NCBI GenBank assembly: GCA_937124965.1
Contig: CAKZLB010000013.1
Span: 516,694 to 580,693, forward strand
Length of the DNA stretch: 64,000 bases
Source of the DNA: an uncultured Bacteroidota bacterium
GTDB lineage: Bacteria > Bacteroidota > Bacteroidia > NS11-12g > UBA9320
Direction: 5' to 3'
The translations under genes and the position numbers were made by a program. Below the pieces are notes generated by a model that did no database searches, was not told where the DNA came from, and worked only from the letters and a program-made list of their open reading frames with translations. Shown piece by piece: positions 44,847-53,939 of the stretch; position 1 is the first letter of the stretch, and the number at the start of each line of letters is the position of its first letter.

Positions 44847-44854
44847 TAGTTTTG
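44847..44854 (+). promoter_or_regulatory. -7 box 3 bp before the GTG at 44858
   Basis: TAGTTTTG matches TAnnTTTG exactly and contains the upstream in-frame TTG, which is therefore not the start. The GTG follows after three bases. Confidence 0.55.
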
Positions 44855-44857
44855 AAT

Positions 44858-46054
44858 GTGCAGTTTTACGAATACAATACCTTTTATAAAACACATTCAC
44901 GAATTTGGATCGGTATGGTATTCTTCTGTATTATGTTCATGACCTTTTTTCAGGTGAGTCCACAAATACTCCCAAATGTACAAGCTACTTTGTCGCCTTT
45001 AATTGAACCCGTTATTGGCTACATAGGATCGATCCTATTTGGTTCAGAACTAGAGAATACAAAATTACTAAGCGACACAAAAGCGCTCTATACCTTTTTG
45101 TCTGTACTGCTGCTAGTGTCGATTGTAACAGCCCTTTCAATTAATAAAAAGTGGTTATTAAAAATTAGCACAAAGTCGAACTATTGGCTAATTGTTATCT
45201 TTAGGTATTACTTAGCCTACCAACTATTTCATTATGGTTTTAACAAACTATTTAAATGGCAGTTTTTTCTTCCAGAACCGAATACTGTTTACTCGGAACT
45301 AGGTCAAATTACACCAGACTTACTCTACTGGAGCGCAGTCGGAAGTTCATATGGGTACACCGTTTTTGCAGGGAGTATTGAAATTGCTACAGCCTTATTA
45401 TTACTATTTAAGCGTACGTATAAAATCGGTGCACTTGCAGCCATCGTTATATTCTCAAATGTTGTTTTAGTAAACTTCACATTCAACATTTCAGTGAAAG
45501 TTTTTAGCTCGTTTTTACTTGTATTAAGCATCCTACTCTTCTCACCGAGCTTCAAACCGCTGGTAAATTTGTTAACCTTTAAAGCTATTGAGCAACCTAC
45601 TTTCAACAAAACAACAACCAATGTTAACCCTTGGGTTTATCGTGCTACCAAAGGTATTGTTGTACTGCTATTTTTCGCAGACTCCTTATGGATTTATGGT
45701 AAATCAAAAAACTGGAATGATGACCAATTTCCACGTATTTCAATTCATGGTGCATACGAAGTCATAACATCATCCAATACAGACATCCAACGCGTTTTTA
45801 TAAACCGTAAAGGATATTTAGTAATGGAAGATTTGGAAACAAATCGAACTGATTTTCAGATTAGCGTTGATACAGTATCTCGTGTTTTTGAGATGCATCG
45901 ACTAGATTCTACTTCTATTTGGATGTATGAATGGAGTGAAGACAAGACGCTTTTACTAAAATCATATAAGCCGTTGCAGTACTATAAATTACGAAAACTC
46001 CCCTATCGTAATCTCCCAATTTTTAAGGATACATTTAATTGGTGGATTGATTAA
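44858..46054 (+). CDS. DoxX-like multi-pass membrane protein
   Basis: A 398-residue protein with about seven hydrophobic helices in the first 270 residues, a DoxX-like core (FRYYLAYQLFHYGFNKLF, about 115-132), and a soluble C-terminal domain (about 275-398). The role is unknown; DoxX-type proteins are linked to redox or thiosulfate metabolism. The GTG at 44858 is chosen, since the TTG at 44852 lies in the promoter box. It converges on the PNPOx-family gene with 2 bp between stops. Confidence 0.66.
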   Translation: MQFYEYNTFYKTHSRIWIGMVFFCIMFMTFFQVSPQILPNVQATLSPLIEPVIGYIGSILFGSELENTKLLSDTKALYTFLSVLLLVSIVTALSINKKWLLKISTKSNYWLIVIFRYYLAYQLFHYGFNKLFKWQFFLPEPNTVYSELGQITPDLLYWSAVGSSYGYTVFAGSIEIATALLLLFKRTYKIGALAAIVIFSNVVLVNFTFNISVKVFSSFLLVLSILLFSPSFKPLVNLLTFKAIEQPTFNKTTTNVNPWVYRATKGIVVLLFFADSLWIYGKSKNWNDDQFPRISIHGAYEVITSSNTDIQRVFINRKGYLVMEDLETNRTDFQISVDTVSRVFEMHRLDSTSIWMYEWSEDKTLLLKSYKPLQYYKLRKLPYRNLPIFKDTFNWWID

Positions 46055-46056
46055 CC

Positions 46057-46605
46057 TTAATCCTTTTCAAAAAGCTCAGTTGGCTTTCCATCTAAACTAA
46101 TGACGTTTTTTTCTTTTTGGTAAGCTTTGATACCATCTGGACCTTTTTTCTCAGCCCAATTAGTTAATTCCGTTCTTTCCTCTTTGTATTCCATAATCGG
46201 CACGCCAAATCCGCAAGAAGACATTACAGATTCAATTTTAACTTTAATAATATTTCGTGCACCATTACTTGGAGGAAACAGGTTTATATACGAACTCCAT
46301 TCTTGATCATGTTGATGAATGGACTCCGCTGTTCCATATATTCTTAATATCATTGGGTTTCCTTCAAAAGCATTCATCATTATAGTAATTCGATTGTCTT
46401 CTAGCAAATGCGCAGCAGTTTCATTCCCGCTGCCAGTTAAATTTAACCAGACTAAAGTTTTGTCATCAACAACTTCAATCGAATTGATTCCCTTTGGCGA
46501 TATATTTATCTTTCCTTTTTTCGGAGCAGTTGCGACGAAAAACATTTTCTGCTCAGCGATGAAATCTTTATGAAACTGCGTTAGATGGTCTGATAACTTA
46601 CCCAT
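46057..46605 (-). CDS. Pyridoxamine-phosphate-oxidase-family flavoprotein
   Basis: A 182-residue split-barrel FMN protein. KGKINISPKGINSIEVVDD (30-48) and TGSGNETAAHLLEDNRITIM (57-76) are typical of the PNPOx-like family. True PNPOx catalytic residues are not evident. Members of this group reduce small electrophiles or act on F420/FMN substrates. The substrate is unknown. It is a single gene on the minus strand. Confidence 0.82.
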   Translation of the reverse strand: MGKLSDHLTQFHKDFIAEQKMFFVATAPKKGKINISPKGINSIEVVDDKTLVWLNLTGSGNETAAHLLEDNRITIMMNAFEGNPMILRIYGTAESIHQHDQEWSSYINLFPPSNGARNIIKVKIESVMSSCGFGVPIMEYKEERTELTNWAEKKGPDGIKAYQKEKNVISLDGKPTELFEKD

Positions 46606-46652
46606 GATATTTTTATTTGAAGCCTACTTTAATGCTTGAAACAAAAATACTG

Positions 46653-47315
46653 TTAGTCCTTATTATTCCTACAAGAAACAACTAATGATCTTACTGGAAT
46701 TGTCATTTCTTCAGTAACGAAATCAGGCTCCTCAATTTCAATACATTCAATATTTTTCAATCCATTAGCGAGAAATAACTGCTCAACAGATTGAGAAGAA
46801 TACGTTTTAAACCCATACTTTACAAATGGATAATTTTTCATCAAATATTCTGGTCTTAATCCTACGACTAGTTGCCCGTTATTCTTTAAGACACGTTTGA
46901 ATTCGGCTAAGACCACAGTTGGATTGTCCCAAAAATAAATTGTGTTTACCGTAAAAATAGCATCGATGCTGCTATCTAAAAAAGGAAGTAAATCTGCAGA
47001 ACAATGAACAAAGGAAACAGCTTTCTTTTTAAGTATTCGTGCATTTAACTCTGTTGCCTGAGTCACCATTTCAAGGGAGTAGTCGCATCCAACATATTTG
47101 GCAATGTTCGAGTCTTGAAGTAATTCCTCAACGAACTTTCCGTTTCCCATTCCAATCTCAACAACGGTAGAGTTAGATTTCAGTTTGAGTTGGGTAATTG
47201 TGTTTCGATTAAGCAGTTCATTTCCCTTATTCATGATATGCGCAACTTCGGCACTATCTGTTCCTGATGGCTTTCTCAACTGTTTGGCAATTTCCCGATA
47301 CTTCTCCTCTTCCAT
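46653..47315 (-). CDS. Class I SAM-dependent methyltransferase
   Basis: A 220-residue protein. The SAM-binding motif VVEIGMGNGKFVEELL (50-65) and a conserved D-Y-S (GCDYSLEMV) lead into an F-TVNTIYFW acidic loop and a KRVLKNNGQLVVGLRP strand. The substrate is unknown. A perfect TAAATTTG box (47344-47337) gives a leader of about 18 nt. The ExbD-like gene stops 44 bp upstream on the same strand. Confidence 0.82.
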   Translation of the reverse strand: MEEEKYREIAKQLRKPSGTDSAEVAHIMNKGNELLNRNTITQLKLKSNSTVVEIGMGNGKFVEELLQDSNIAKYVGCDYSLEMVTQATELNARILKKKAVSFVHCSADLLPFLDSSIDAIFTVNTIYFWDNPTVVLAEFKRVLKNNGQLVVGLRPEYLMKNYPFVKYGFKTYSSQSVEQLFLANGLKNIECIEIEEPDFVTEEMTIPVRSLVVSCRNNKD

Positions 47316-47359
47316 AAAATGTGTGTCGAATCGTCACAAATTTACAATGAATAAAGACG

Positions 47360-47842
47360 TTATTGTATTAGGTCTCCTTCAAATATTTTGATTGGAAGCC
47401 GCGATGTTATTTCTGCTTGTTTGCCTTGAGGTAGCTGCTCAAATTCTTTACCGTACTGTTTCAGTGCCTCATAATTATAAACCCTTTTGTAAGCACTTTT
47501 TATTTGATCATAAACACCAACATATGCAGGATAACTAGCATTTTTATGTGATTTCAGAGTCACCTGAATAGTGTTGTTTGACTCAAGCAAATGATTCGAA
47601 AGTACCGAAGCTATATCGTTCATTGGCTGTAAGGTATTGTCAATCATGACTTGGTCTTGAGCATTTAACCAAATCTCAACCTCTTTTAGATTTTTTTCAG
47701 AATTTATAACTGGAAGCATCGGAGGTAAGGTCGTTTTTATTCCTTCTTGTTTAGGAAACTGTGTTGTTACTAAAAAAAATATAAGCAGCAACATTGCGAT
47801 ATCGGCGAGCGAACTATGTCCTTGGTCGTGTGATCTTTTCAT
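47360..47842 (-). CDS. exbD: ExbD/TolR-family protein
   Basis: A 160-residue ExbD-type protein. The single membrane helix (about 14-27) carries the key Asp D14 in SLADIAMLLLIFFLV, followed by a periplasmic domain. No ExbB or TonB gene lies nearby, so its partners must be encoded elsewhere. It lies ahead of the methyltransferase gene on the same strand. Divergent from the T9SS cargo gene, with 228 bp between. Confidence 0.82.
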   Translation of the reverse strand: MKRSHDQGHSSLADIAMLLLIFFLVTTQFPKQEGIKTTLPPMLPVINSEKNLKEVEIWLNAQDQVMIDNTLQPMNDIASVLSNHLLESNNTIQVTLKSHKNASYPAYVGVYDQIKSAYKRVYNYEALKQYGKEFEQLPQGKQAEITSRLPIKIFEGDLIQ

Positions 47843-48005
47843 ATAATGAAAGACGTATTAGCACGACAATTAGCATATTTACCAGGGTCATATTTGACTA
47901 AAGGAATGTTTCATTGTATAAAAGGTAAAAAATAGAAGAATTAAGTTCAACGTTATCAAACACTTACAGTCATTCGACAAACACTAGAAATATGACTTGC
48001 AAAAT

Positions 48006-48038
48006 TTTGTTTTCCAGCTACCAAAAAGTATACCTTCG
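48006..48038 (+). promoter_or_regulatory. Promoter of the T9SS-cargo gene
   Basis: TTTG (48006-48009) and TACCTTCG (48031-48038) are spaced by 21 bp. The rest of the 228-bp divergent region upstream of it shows nothing else. Confidence 0.5.
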
Positions 48039-48070
48039 CATCAAAATAGTTAAAAAAATAATTAAGTAAA

Positions 48071-49846
48071 ATGAAAAGACTTTTCCTATTTGCTTTCAGC
48101 GCAATTGCGCTAAGCATGTCGGCACTAGCTCAATGTTCTGATTTGTACATTTCAGAGTATGTTGAGGGATCCGGAAACAACAAAGCGGTTGAATTCTACA
48201 ACCCTACAAACGCTACAATTGACTTATCGAACTACGTTTGTGTGCGGTTAAATGGTGGAAGTACATCACCAGACACTTTTGGTTTTAATGGAATGTTGGC
48301 ACCATACGATGTGTACATCGTTGGAAACTCAAGTGCTGATGCTTCAATCTTAGCAGAAACAGACACGACCAATGCACTTACGTTTTATAATGGAGATGAT
48401 GCGTTAATCCTTATTAATATCAAGGACAAGAAAATTCTTGACATTTTCGGTACACCAGGTGTAGATCCAGGTTCACAATGGACAGTAGGTACTGGTGCGT
48501 CTAGAGAATACACATTGGTGAGAAAATCAACAATAAAAGAAGGCCAAATGGATTGGACTAAAGGAGCAAATGAGTGGGACGTATACCCACAAAACACAGC
48601 AACCTATTTGGGTTCTCATACTTCAGATTGTTACGTTCCTGCAAATCCTGAAATTGGCTTCGCTAGTTCATCAGCTAAAGTGATGGAAACTGCTGGTTCA
48701 GTGAAAGTTTCTATTTCTATTGCTAACCCTTCTGCAACAAATGCAGCTTCAGCTATGGTTTACGTTACAGGCGGTACTGCGGTAAGCGGGACAGATTACA
48801 CTGCAACATCGCCATCTACTTTGAATTTTGCTGCTGGTGCTACTGCAGACCAAGAATATTCAATAACAATTACTGATAACATGATGTCAGCTCTTGATAA
48901 AACTATTGAATTAACATTAAGAAGCGTAACTGGTGCAGATCTTACAAAAGATTCAACCATGACTATCACTATCGAAAATGATGACTATTGGGTAGCTAAA
49001 ATTAATGAAGTTCGTGAAAACGACGATATGTTTAGACCAAAATACGATAAGCAAAAAGTTGAAGTTCAAGGTATCGTTTACGGAATTGATTATGATGGAA
49101 ACGAAGGATTATCATTCACAATTATCGATTCTACTGCAGGGATAAACATATTTAACTTTAATGACGTTTCTGACTATACAGTAACTGAAGGAGATGATAT
49201 TACGGTACGTGGTTCAATAACCTCTTACAATGGTTTAACAGAAGTACTTGTTGATAGCATTAAGGTTAATAGCCAAAATAATACATTAAAGGCACCAATG
49301 GTTGTTGCTGCACCTTCGGAAGACACTGAATCAGACTTTATTGAAGTTAGAAAAGTATGGATTACAGACGGAACAACTACATGGCCAGACAACGGTAATG
49401 TTGAATTAACCAATGGTACTGATACTTTCTTAATTAGAATTGACAGAGATTTAGTTGATATCGTTGGACAATCTGTAGTTGCAGACACTATGGATATTAT
49501 GGGAATTGGTGGACAATTTGATAACTCTAGCGATAAAAGAGATGGTGGTTACCAAATCTTCCCTAGAAATATCGATGATATTAAAACTTGGAACAAAGCG
49601 AGTGTAAAAGATTTCACACTTGTATCTAATGTTTACCCTAACCCATCAAATGGTTTAGTTACTATTTCTGCTGCCCAAGTAATTTCTAACATCACAGTTG
49701 TTGATGCTTTAGGAAATACAGTTGCTAATCAATCTGTAAACAACACAACAACAGATCTTGATTTAACTAATGTTGCATCAGGAGTTTACTTTATTACCAT
49801 CAATGCTGAAAACGCATCGAGCGTTAAGCGAGTGGTTATTAAATAA
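48071..49846 (+). CDS. T9SS-exported protein with lamin-tail, Calx-beta and OB-fold domains
   Basis: A 591-residue protein with a signal peptide (about 1-20, ALAQ). An N-terminal lamin-tail domain covers about 22-150 (LYISEYVEGSGNNKAVEFYN), a Calx-beta-like domain about 190-310, and an OB-fold domain about 330-440 (KVEVQGIVYGIDYDGNEGL). A C-terminal T9SS sorting domain (about 515-591) has VYPNPSNG and ends VKRVVIK. It is exported across the outer membrane by the type IX system and probably attached to the surface or released. The lamin-tail/OB pairing is often found in secreted nucleases but no nuclease domain is present here. Possible role in extracellular DNA binding (inference). Confidence 0.85.
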   Translation: MKRLFLFAFSAIALSMSALAQCSDLYISEYVEGSGNNKAVEFYNPTNATIDLSNYVCVRLNGGSTSPDTFGFNGMLAPYDVYIVGNSSADASILAETDTTNALTFYNGDDALILINIKDKKILDIFGTPGVDPGSQWTVGTGASREYTLVRKSTIKEGQMDWTKGANEWDVYPQNTATYLGSHTSDCYVPANPEIGFASSSAKVMETAGSVKVSISIANPSATNAASAMVYVTGGTAVSGTDYTATSPSTLNFAAGATADQEYSITITDNMMSALDKTIELTLRSVTGADLTKDSTMTITIENDDYWVAKINEVRENDDMFRPKYDKQKVEVQGIVYGIDYDGNEGLSFTIIDSTAGINIFNFNDVSDYTVTEGDDITVRGSITSYNGLTEVLVDSIKVNSQNNTLKAPMVVAAPSEDTESDFIEVRKVWITDGTTTWPDNGNVELTNGTDTFLIRIDRDLVDIVGQSVVADTMDIMGIGGQFDNSSDKRDGGYQIFPRNIDDIKTWNKASVKDFTLVSNVYPNPSNGLVTISAAQVISNITVVDALGNTVANQSVNNTTTDLDLTNVASGVYFITINAENASSVKRVVIK

Positions 49847-49865
49847 ATAATACTCTAAGAACTAA

Positions 49866-49897
49866 AAGCCACCTGTTATTGAACAGGTGGCTTTTTT
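49866..49897. terminator. Bidirectional terminator overlapping a coding end
   Basis: A 12-bp stem AAGCCACCTGTT (49866-49877) / AACAGGTGGCTT (49882-49893) with loop ATTG is followed by T on the plus strand. The minus-strand glycosyltransferase gene ends inside this hairpin (stop at 49876), so its last codons (KPPVQ) form one arm. Confidence 0.9.
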
Positions 49898-50913
49898 AAT
49901 GCATCAAATTTCGTAACTCCTTTAAGAAAGTATTGTTTCACAATGCTATCATCGAAATACCCAACGTGCTGAGCCAAAGGTTTCTGGATTGGGACTAATT
50001 TGCGTTTATTCCAGTAGTACCTAAATCGTGCAAAAAATGTCCAATGCGCTTTTACTATTGCAAGCATGGATCCAAGTTTTCCGCTTAAGACAAACTTTGT
50101 GCCTGCTATTCCGTCTAAAAACAAACGTGCAAATAACATTTTAACAGCCTCAGAGGTTTTCGCATTTTTTGTAATTAAGATCAAGTTATTTCGAAAGTTA
50201 AGAAACGTCTTCCTTGAACTTTGTGCGTCCAAGGTTCCACCTCCCAAGTGGTATACATGGGATGCACCCGACACCCAGACCTCGTAACCAGCGTTTTTGA
50301 TTCTCCAACACAAATCAATTTCTTCCATATGAGCGAAAAAATCTTCATCTAAGCCCCCTAACTCGTGGTAAATATCTGATTTCACGAGTAATGCAGCTCC
50401 AGTAGCCCAAAAGACCTGTTTGTCAGTATCGTATTGTCCTGAATCAATTTCTAGATTATCGAACATTCTACCACGACAAAAAGGATATGCATACTTATCA
50501 AGAAAACCACCAGCGGCTCCTGCATATTCAAAGCTATCTCTATTATTAAGATCTTTTATTTTAGGTTGTATTGCAGCTATATCTGGTTGCGACAGCATCA
50601 GGTTCATCATGTTTGAAAGCCAGTTGCTTGGCACTTCTACATCACTGTTTAGAAGTACATAGTAGGGCGAATTTACTTGTTTGAGAGCTGCATTATAACC
50701 ACCTGCAAACCCTAAGTTCTCTTTCATCTCGATTACCTTAATGGACGGGTAGTTTTCCAGAACAAATTGAGCGCTTCCATCGTTCGAAGCATTGTCTGCA
50801 ACTACAATTTCTAAATTCGGATAATCTGTTTTAATGAGGAAAGGTAAAAAGTCCGATAATAACTTTTTGGTGTTGTAATTTAGAACTACTACTGAAACTT
50901 TAGGAAAATTCAT
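49876..50913 (-). CDS. Glycosyltransferase family 2
   Basis: A 345-residue GT-A fold protein. VSVVVLNYN (6-14) and DNASNDGS (40-47) bind the nucleotide, and NSDVEVPSNWL holds the DxD-like metal site. A later HMEEIDLCWR is typical of rhamnosyltransferase-like GT2 proteins. It probably extends a surface polysaccharide. A near-perfect TACTTTTA box lies at 50927-50920, six bases before the ATG. Its 3' end forms part of the terminator hairpin. Confidence 0.86.
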   Translation of the reverse strand: MNFPKVSVVVLNYNTKKLLSDFLPFLIKTDYPNLEIVVADNASNDGSAQFVLENYPSIKVIEMKENLGFAGGYNAALKQVNSPYYVLLNSDVEVPSNWLSNMMNLMLSQPDIAAIQPKIKDLNNRDSFEYAGAAGGFLDKYAYPFCRGRMFDNLEIDSGQYDTDKQVFWATGAALLVKSDIYHELGGLDEDFFAHMEEIDLCWRIKNAGYEVWVSGASHVYHLGGGTLDAQSSRKTFLNFRNNLILITKNAKTSEAVKMLFARLFLDGIAGTKFVLSGKLGSMLAIVKAHWTFFARFRYYWNKRKLVPIQKPLAQHVGYFDDSIVKQYFLKGVTKFDALKKPPVQ

Positions 50914-50993
50914 AAATGATAAAAGTAATTCGTTTTTAGGGTTCTCTTTATCCCCTGAAATCGTTTAATTTGCTCAAAAATAGCCCATTAAAG

Positions 50994-51254
50994 ATGAATC
51001 TAGTTGTTAAAAATCTCCCAGAATCGGTAAACGCTTATTATTTAGAAATTTTATTTACCAAGCACGGAGAAGTGGATTACACCAAAGTAGTGTATGACCG
51101 TGTAACTGGAGAACACAAAGGAATTGGTTTTGTTGAAATGCCGAAAGACACTGAAGCTGAAAAAGCGATAGAAGAATTAAACGGCAAGGAAATCAACGGT
51201 CAAATAATTGAAGTTGAAAAAGCAAAGCCAAGAAAAGTAAATATTTGGAGCTAG
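50994..51254 (+). CDS. Small RRM RNA-binding protein
   Basis: An 86-residue single RRM. RNP2 is LVVKNL (3-8) and RNP1 is GIGFVEM (44-50). No tail is present, unlike the RRM protein at 10257. An upstream in-frame TTG (50970) lies inside a -7-like box (TTAATTTG, 50965-50972), so the ATG is the start. It overlaps rlmD by 4 bp, tail to tail. Confidence 0.9.
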   Translation: MNLVVKNLPESVNAYYLEILFTKHGEVDYTKVVYDRVTGEHKGIGFVEMPKDTEAEKAIEELNGKEINGQIIEVEKAKPRKVNIWS

Positions 51255-52660
51255 TCCTTTAACCCAAGTAACACAACGTTCTCAACGTGATGTGTATGTG
51301 GAAACATATCTACAGGTTGAATTCGTTTTATTTCATAAACATCTCGAAGTGCGTCTAAATCCCTTGCTTGAGTAGCTGGATTACAACTAACATATACAAC
51401 TTTTGGAGCTTTCAATTTAAGGATTTGATTAACCACGTCGGGATGCATCCCAGCTCGTGGAGGATCTGTAACAATCACATCTGGAAGCCCATGCTTGGTA
51501 ACAAAGTCATCATTGAGCTCGTCTTTCATGTCACCCACAAGGAATTCACAATTATCAATAGAATTTGCAGCGGCATTTTCCCATGCATCTTCGATCGCTT
51601 GCGGTACACTTTCAATTCCGACTACTTGCTTCGCAGATTTTGCTAAAAAGAGGGAGATTGTTCCAGTTCCACAATACAAATCATATACGTTTTCGGTTCC
51701 GTTTAATTCTGCAAAATCTAAGGTTGTTCGATAAAGCAGTTCTGCTTGCGTTGGGTTTGTTTGAAAAAAGGATTTAGGTCTGATTTTAAACGTAAGGTCT
51801 TCAATACTTTCCTCTAACATTGGCTCTCCATGGAAAAGAACCATGTCTAAATCGTAGATGCTGTCATTCACTTTTGCATTGACTGAATAGAGTAATGATT
51901 TGATTTGACTGAATTCCTCCTTCAGAGCGGTCATCATAGCCTCTATAACTTCTGGCTCATCATATTTAAACGTTTGCAACACCAGCCATTCCCCTTTACG
52001 GTTGTTACGAAGCATTAAATTTCGGAGCATTCCCTCTTGTTTTCGGGCATCATAAAAAGTGATTTCATTTTTTAGCGCATACTCATAACACCAATTTCTG
52101 ATGTCGTTTGCAACGTTGTCTTGAAGATGACACTTTTCAATATGAACAATTTTATCGTACCGTTTGGGAACGTGAAATCCGAGTCCAGGATTTTCGATAA
52201 ACTCTTCTGAATCAAGTTGTTCACGTGTTAGCCATCTACTGTGACTATACGTGTACTCCATTTTATTTCGATACTCTTTTGTTCGTGAGCTTCCGAGTGC
52301 AAGTGGTACATTGTCATAAGTCAACTTACCGATTCGATCAAATGCATCACGCACCTGTTGAGTCTTAAATTCCAATTGTCCTTGGTAATCCATTTGTTGC
52401 CATTTGCAACCACCACAGTTTCCAAAGTGCTCACAAAATGGTTCGACACGTTGTGGGCCACTCTCACCAATCTGCTCAATTTCACCAAGCAGAAATTTTT
52501 TCTTTTTACCAATGATTTTAAGATCGCAGATATCACCAGGAACTGCGTTCTTGACAAAAATCACTTTTCCTTCCCACCTGGCAATACAATTACCTTCGGC
52601 ACCGGCAGACTCGATTTTCACGTTTTCTAGCCGCTTACCGTAAAACTTTCTTATGTTCAA
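51251..52660 (-). CDS. rlmD: 23S rRNA (uracil-1939-C5)-methyltransferase, RlmD-type
   Basis: A 469-residue protein of the TrmA/RlmD family. An N-terminal TRAM domain covers about 10-65. Fe-S cluster cysteines follow in CEHFGNCGGC (76-85), with a fourth later. The methyltransferase domain has VYDLYCGTGTISLFLA, DPPRAGMH and the catalytic YVSCNPAT. It methylates U1939 (or U747) in 23S rRNA. The start is TTG, and the N-terminus MNIRKFYGKRL then leads directly into the TRAM domain. The thioredoxin-like gene ends 11 bp upstream on the same strand. Confidence 0.9.
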   Translation of the reverse strand: MNIRKFYGKRLENVKIESAGAEGNCIARWEGKVIFVKNAVPGDICDLKIIGKKKKFLLGEIEQIGESGPQRVEPFCEHFGNCGGCKWQQMDYQGQLEFKTQQVRDAFDRIGKLTYDNVPLALGSSRTKEYRNKMEYTYSHSRWLTREQLDSEEFIENPGLGFHVPKRYDKIVHIEKCHLQDNVANDIRNWCYEYALKNEITFYDARKQEGMLRNLMLRNNRKGEWLVLQTFKYDEPEVIEAMMTALKEEFSQIKSLLYSVNAKVNDSIYDLDMVLFHGEPMLEESIEDLTFKIRPKSFFQTNPTQAELLYRTTLDFAELNGTENVYDLYCGTGTISLFLAKSAKQVVGIESVPQAIEDAWENAAANSIDNCEFLVGDMKDELNDDFVTKHGLPDVIVTDPPRAGMHPDVVNQILKLKAPKVVYVSCNPATQARDLDALRDVYEIKRIQPVDMFPHTHHVENVVLLGLKD

Positions 52661-52671
52661 CTAATGATTAT

Positions 52672-53154
52672 TTAATTCGCAGACTCCTGCGCCTCTCCAG
52701 TATGGACCATTACTAATTTATCTAGTAAGTCTCCAAATTGTTTAGCATCCATGTATCCAGGGTACTGAAACATTTTGTTTTGATTTGGAAGAAAGAAAAA
52801 TGTGGTAGGATAACCACTTTTTTTTCCTTGACTTAATGCTGCTAACAAGGTTCTTCCATCAAATGTCGTATCACCAACGGTGTAATTCCCCTCTAGTTCA
52901 GGGTTAAATTTTATAGGGATAAAATTTTTATTAATTTTCTTGATAATGTCTTGGTTTGCATAAGTGTCTTTATCCATCTTTTTGCACCAACCACACCATT
53001 CAGTGTAAGTATCAATTAAGGCAATTTTGTTCTCTGCTTTTGCTCGACTAAAACCGTCATTCCAATGCTGCCATGCAAACTTTTCCTCGTCTGTTGTGAA
53101 AGACGATAAAGTAAACACCGCCAAAAAAGTGAAAGCTAAAAATCCGTTTTTCAT
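52672..53154 (-). CDS. Periplasmic thioredoxin-like protein
   Basis: A 160-residue protein with a signal peptide (about 1-18). The active site CGWC lies at 54-57 in YTEWCGWCKKMD, and the cis-Pro region is YPTTFFF. It probably reduces disulfides in the periplasm. The gene directly precedes rlmD on the same strand, and is divergent from the coiled-coil gene at 53281. Confidence 0.86.
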   Translation of the reverse strand: MKNGFLAFTFLAVFTLSSFTTDEEKFAWQHWNDGFSRAKAENKIALIDTYTEWCGWCKKMDKDTYANQDIIKKINKNFIPIKFNPELEGNYTVGDTTFDGRTLLAALSQGKKSGYPTTFFFLPNQNKMFQYPGYMDAKQFGDLLDKLVMVHTGEAQESAN

Positions 53155-53280
53155 ATTTCTTGTATTACTAGGTTAAGTGATAACTCACCCATTCAACTTC
53201 GGTCTTCACGAAAGTAACAATTATATTACCATATTTTGCAATTAAATCCTCATAATTGTAGCCACGAAAGACGATCAAAA

Positions 53281-53901
53281 TTGAACCAAAAATCTTCAGA
53301 TAAATCTTCAAAATTTTTGATTGATGGTGATATCCAATCACGTAAAGAGTCGTCATACCTTCAAGAAGTTGACAAGTCAAAAACCAAACGTTTTAAGCTG
53401 TTATCTATTTCCTTTGGTATTGGGTTGATTCTACTTACTGCAATAGCTGGCTGGCAATTCGTAACTATTAAAAAACTGAGCAATTCTTCCACGGCTCTCA
53501 TTGATGAAGAGACATCCAAAATCAATGAGTTCAAAATAGACTCTCTACTATTCGTAGTCGATAGCATAAACCACTTAAACGCTAAGTTAAAACTATCGAA
53601 TGATTTGTTACTAGAGCGATTTGATGGTGACCAAGGAATCTATTTTGAAATTCACATGGAGTTCTCTGGCGATTTTGATTTGGATCAATACAATAAAGAA
53701 CTTTCAAATTTAGTATCTCAAGAATTTGACGAACGCGAAAAGTTAGTATTAGCTCGGTTTCGCTCTTTCAAAAAAGCACTATTGTTTGAAAATGACCTTA
53801 AAAAAATGGGCATTAAAGGATTGTTCCTTCTTGGTCGTGTAGATGGCAAAATTATGACGTTTAAAGAGGCTTTAGCAATCGCCCAGAACCAAAATAAATA
53901 A
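53281..53901 (+). CDS. Single-pass membrane protein with SPOR-like C-terminus
   Basis: A 206-residue protein (from the TTG at 53281) with one membrane helix (about 43-61), a coiled stretch (about 65-110), and a C-terminal domain ending KKMGIKGLFLLGRVDG that resembles a SPOR or related peptidoglycan-binding fold. No family assignment is certain. The TTG at 53236 is an upstream alternative, but it lies in a -7-like box (ATATTTTG, 53231-53238). It precedes the DUF4175 gene by 38 bp. Confidence 0.5.
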   Translation: MNQKSSDKSSKFLIDGDIQSRKESSYLQEVDKSKTKRFKLLSISFGIGLILLTAIAGWQFVTIKKLSNSSTALIDEETSKINEFKIDSLLFVVDSINHLNAKLKLSNDLLLERFDGDQGIYFEIHMEFSGDFDLDQYNKELSNLVSQEFDEREKLVLARFRSFKKALLFENDLKKMGIKGLFLLGRVDGKIMTFKEALAIAQNQNK

Positions 53902-53939
53902 TTACTTTTACCGTTTAGCTAGTAAGCGTATAGACTACT

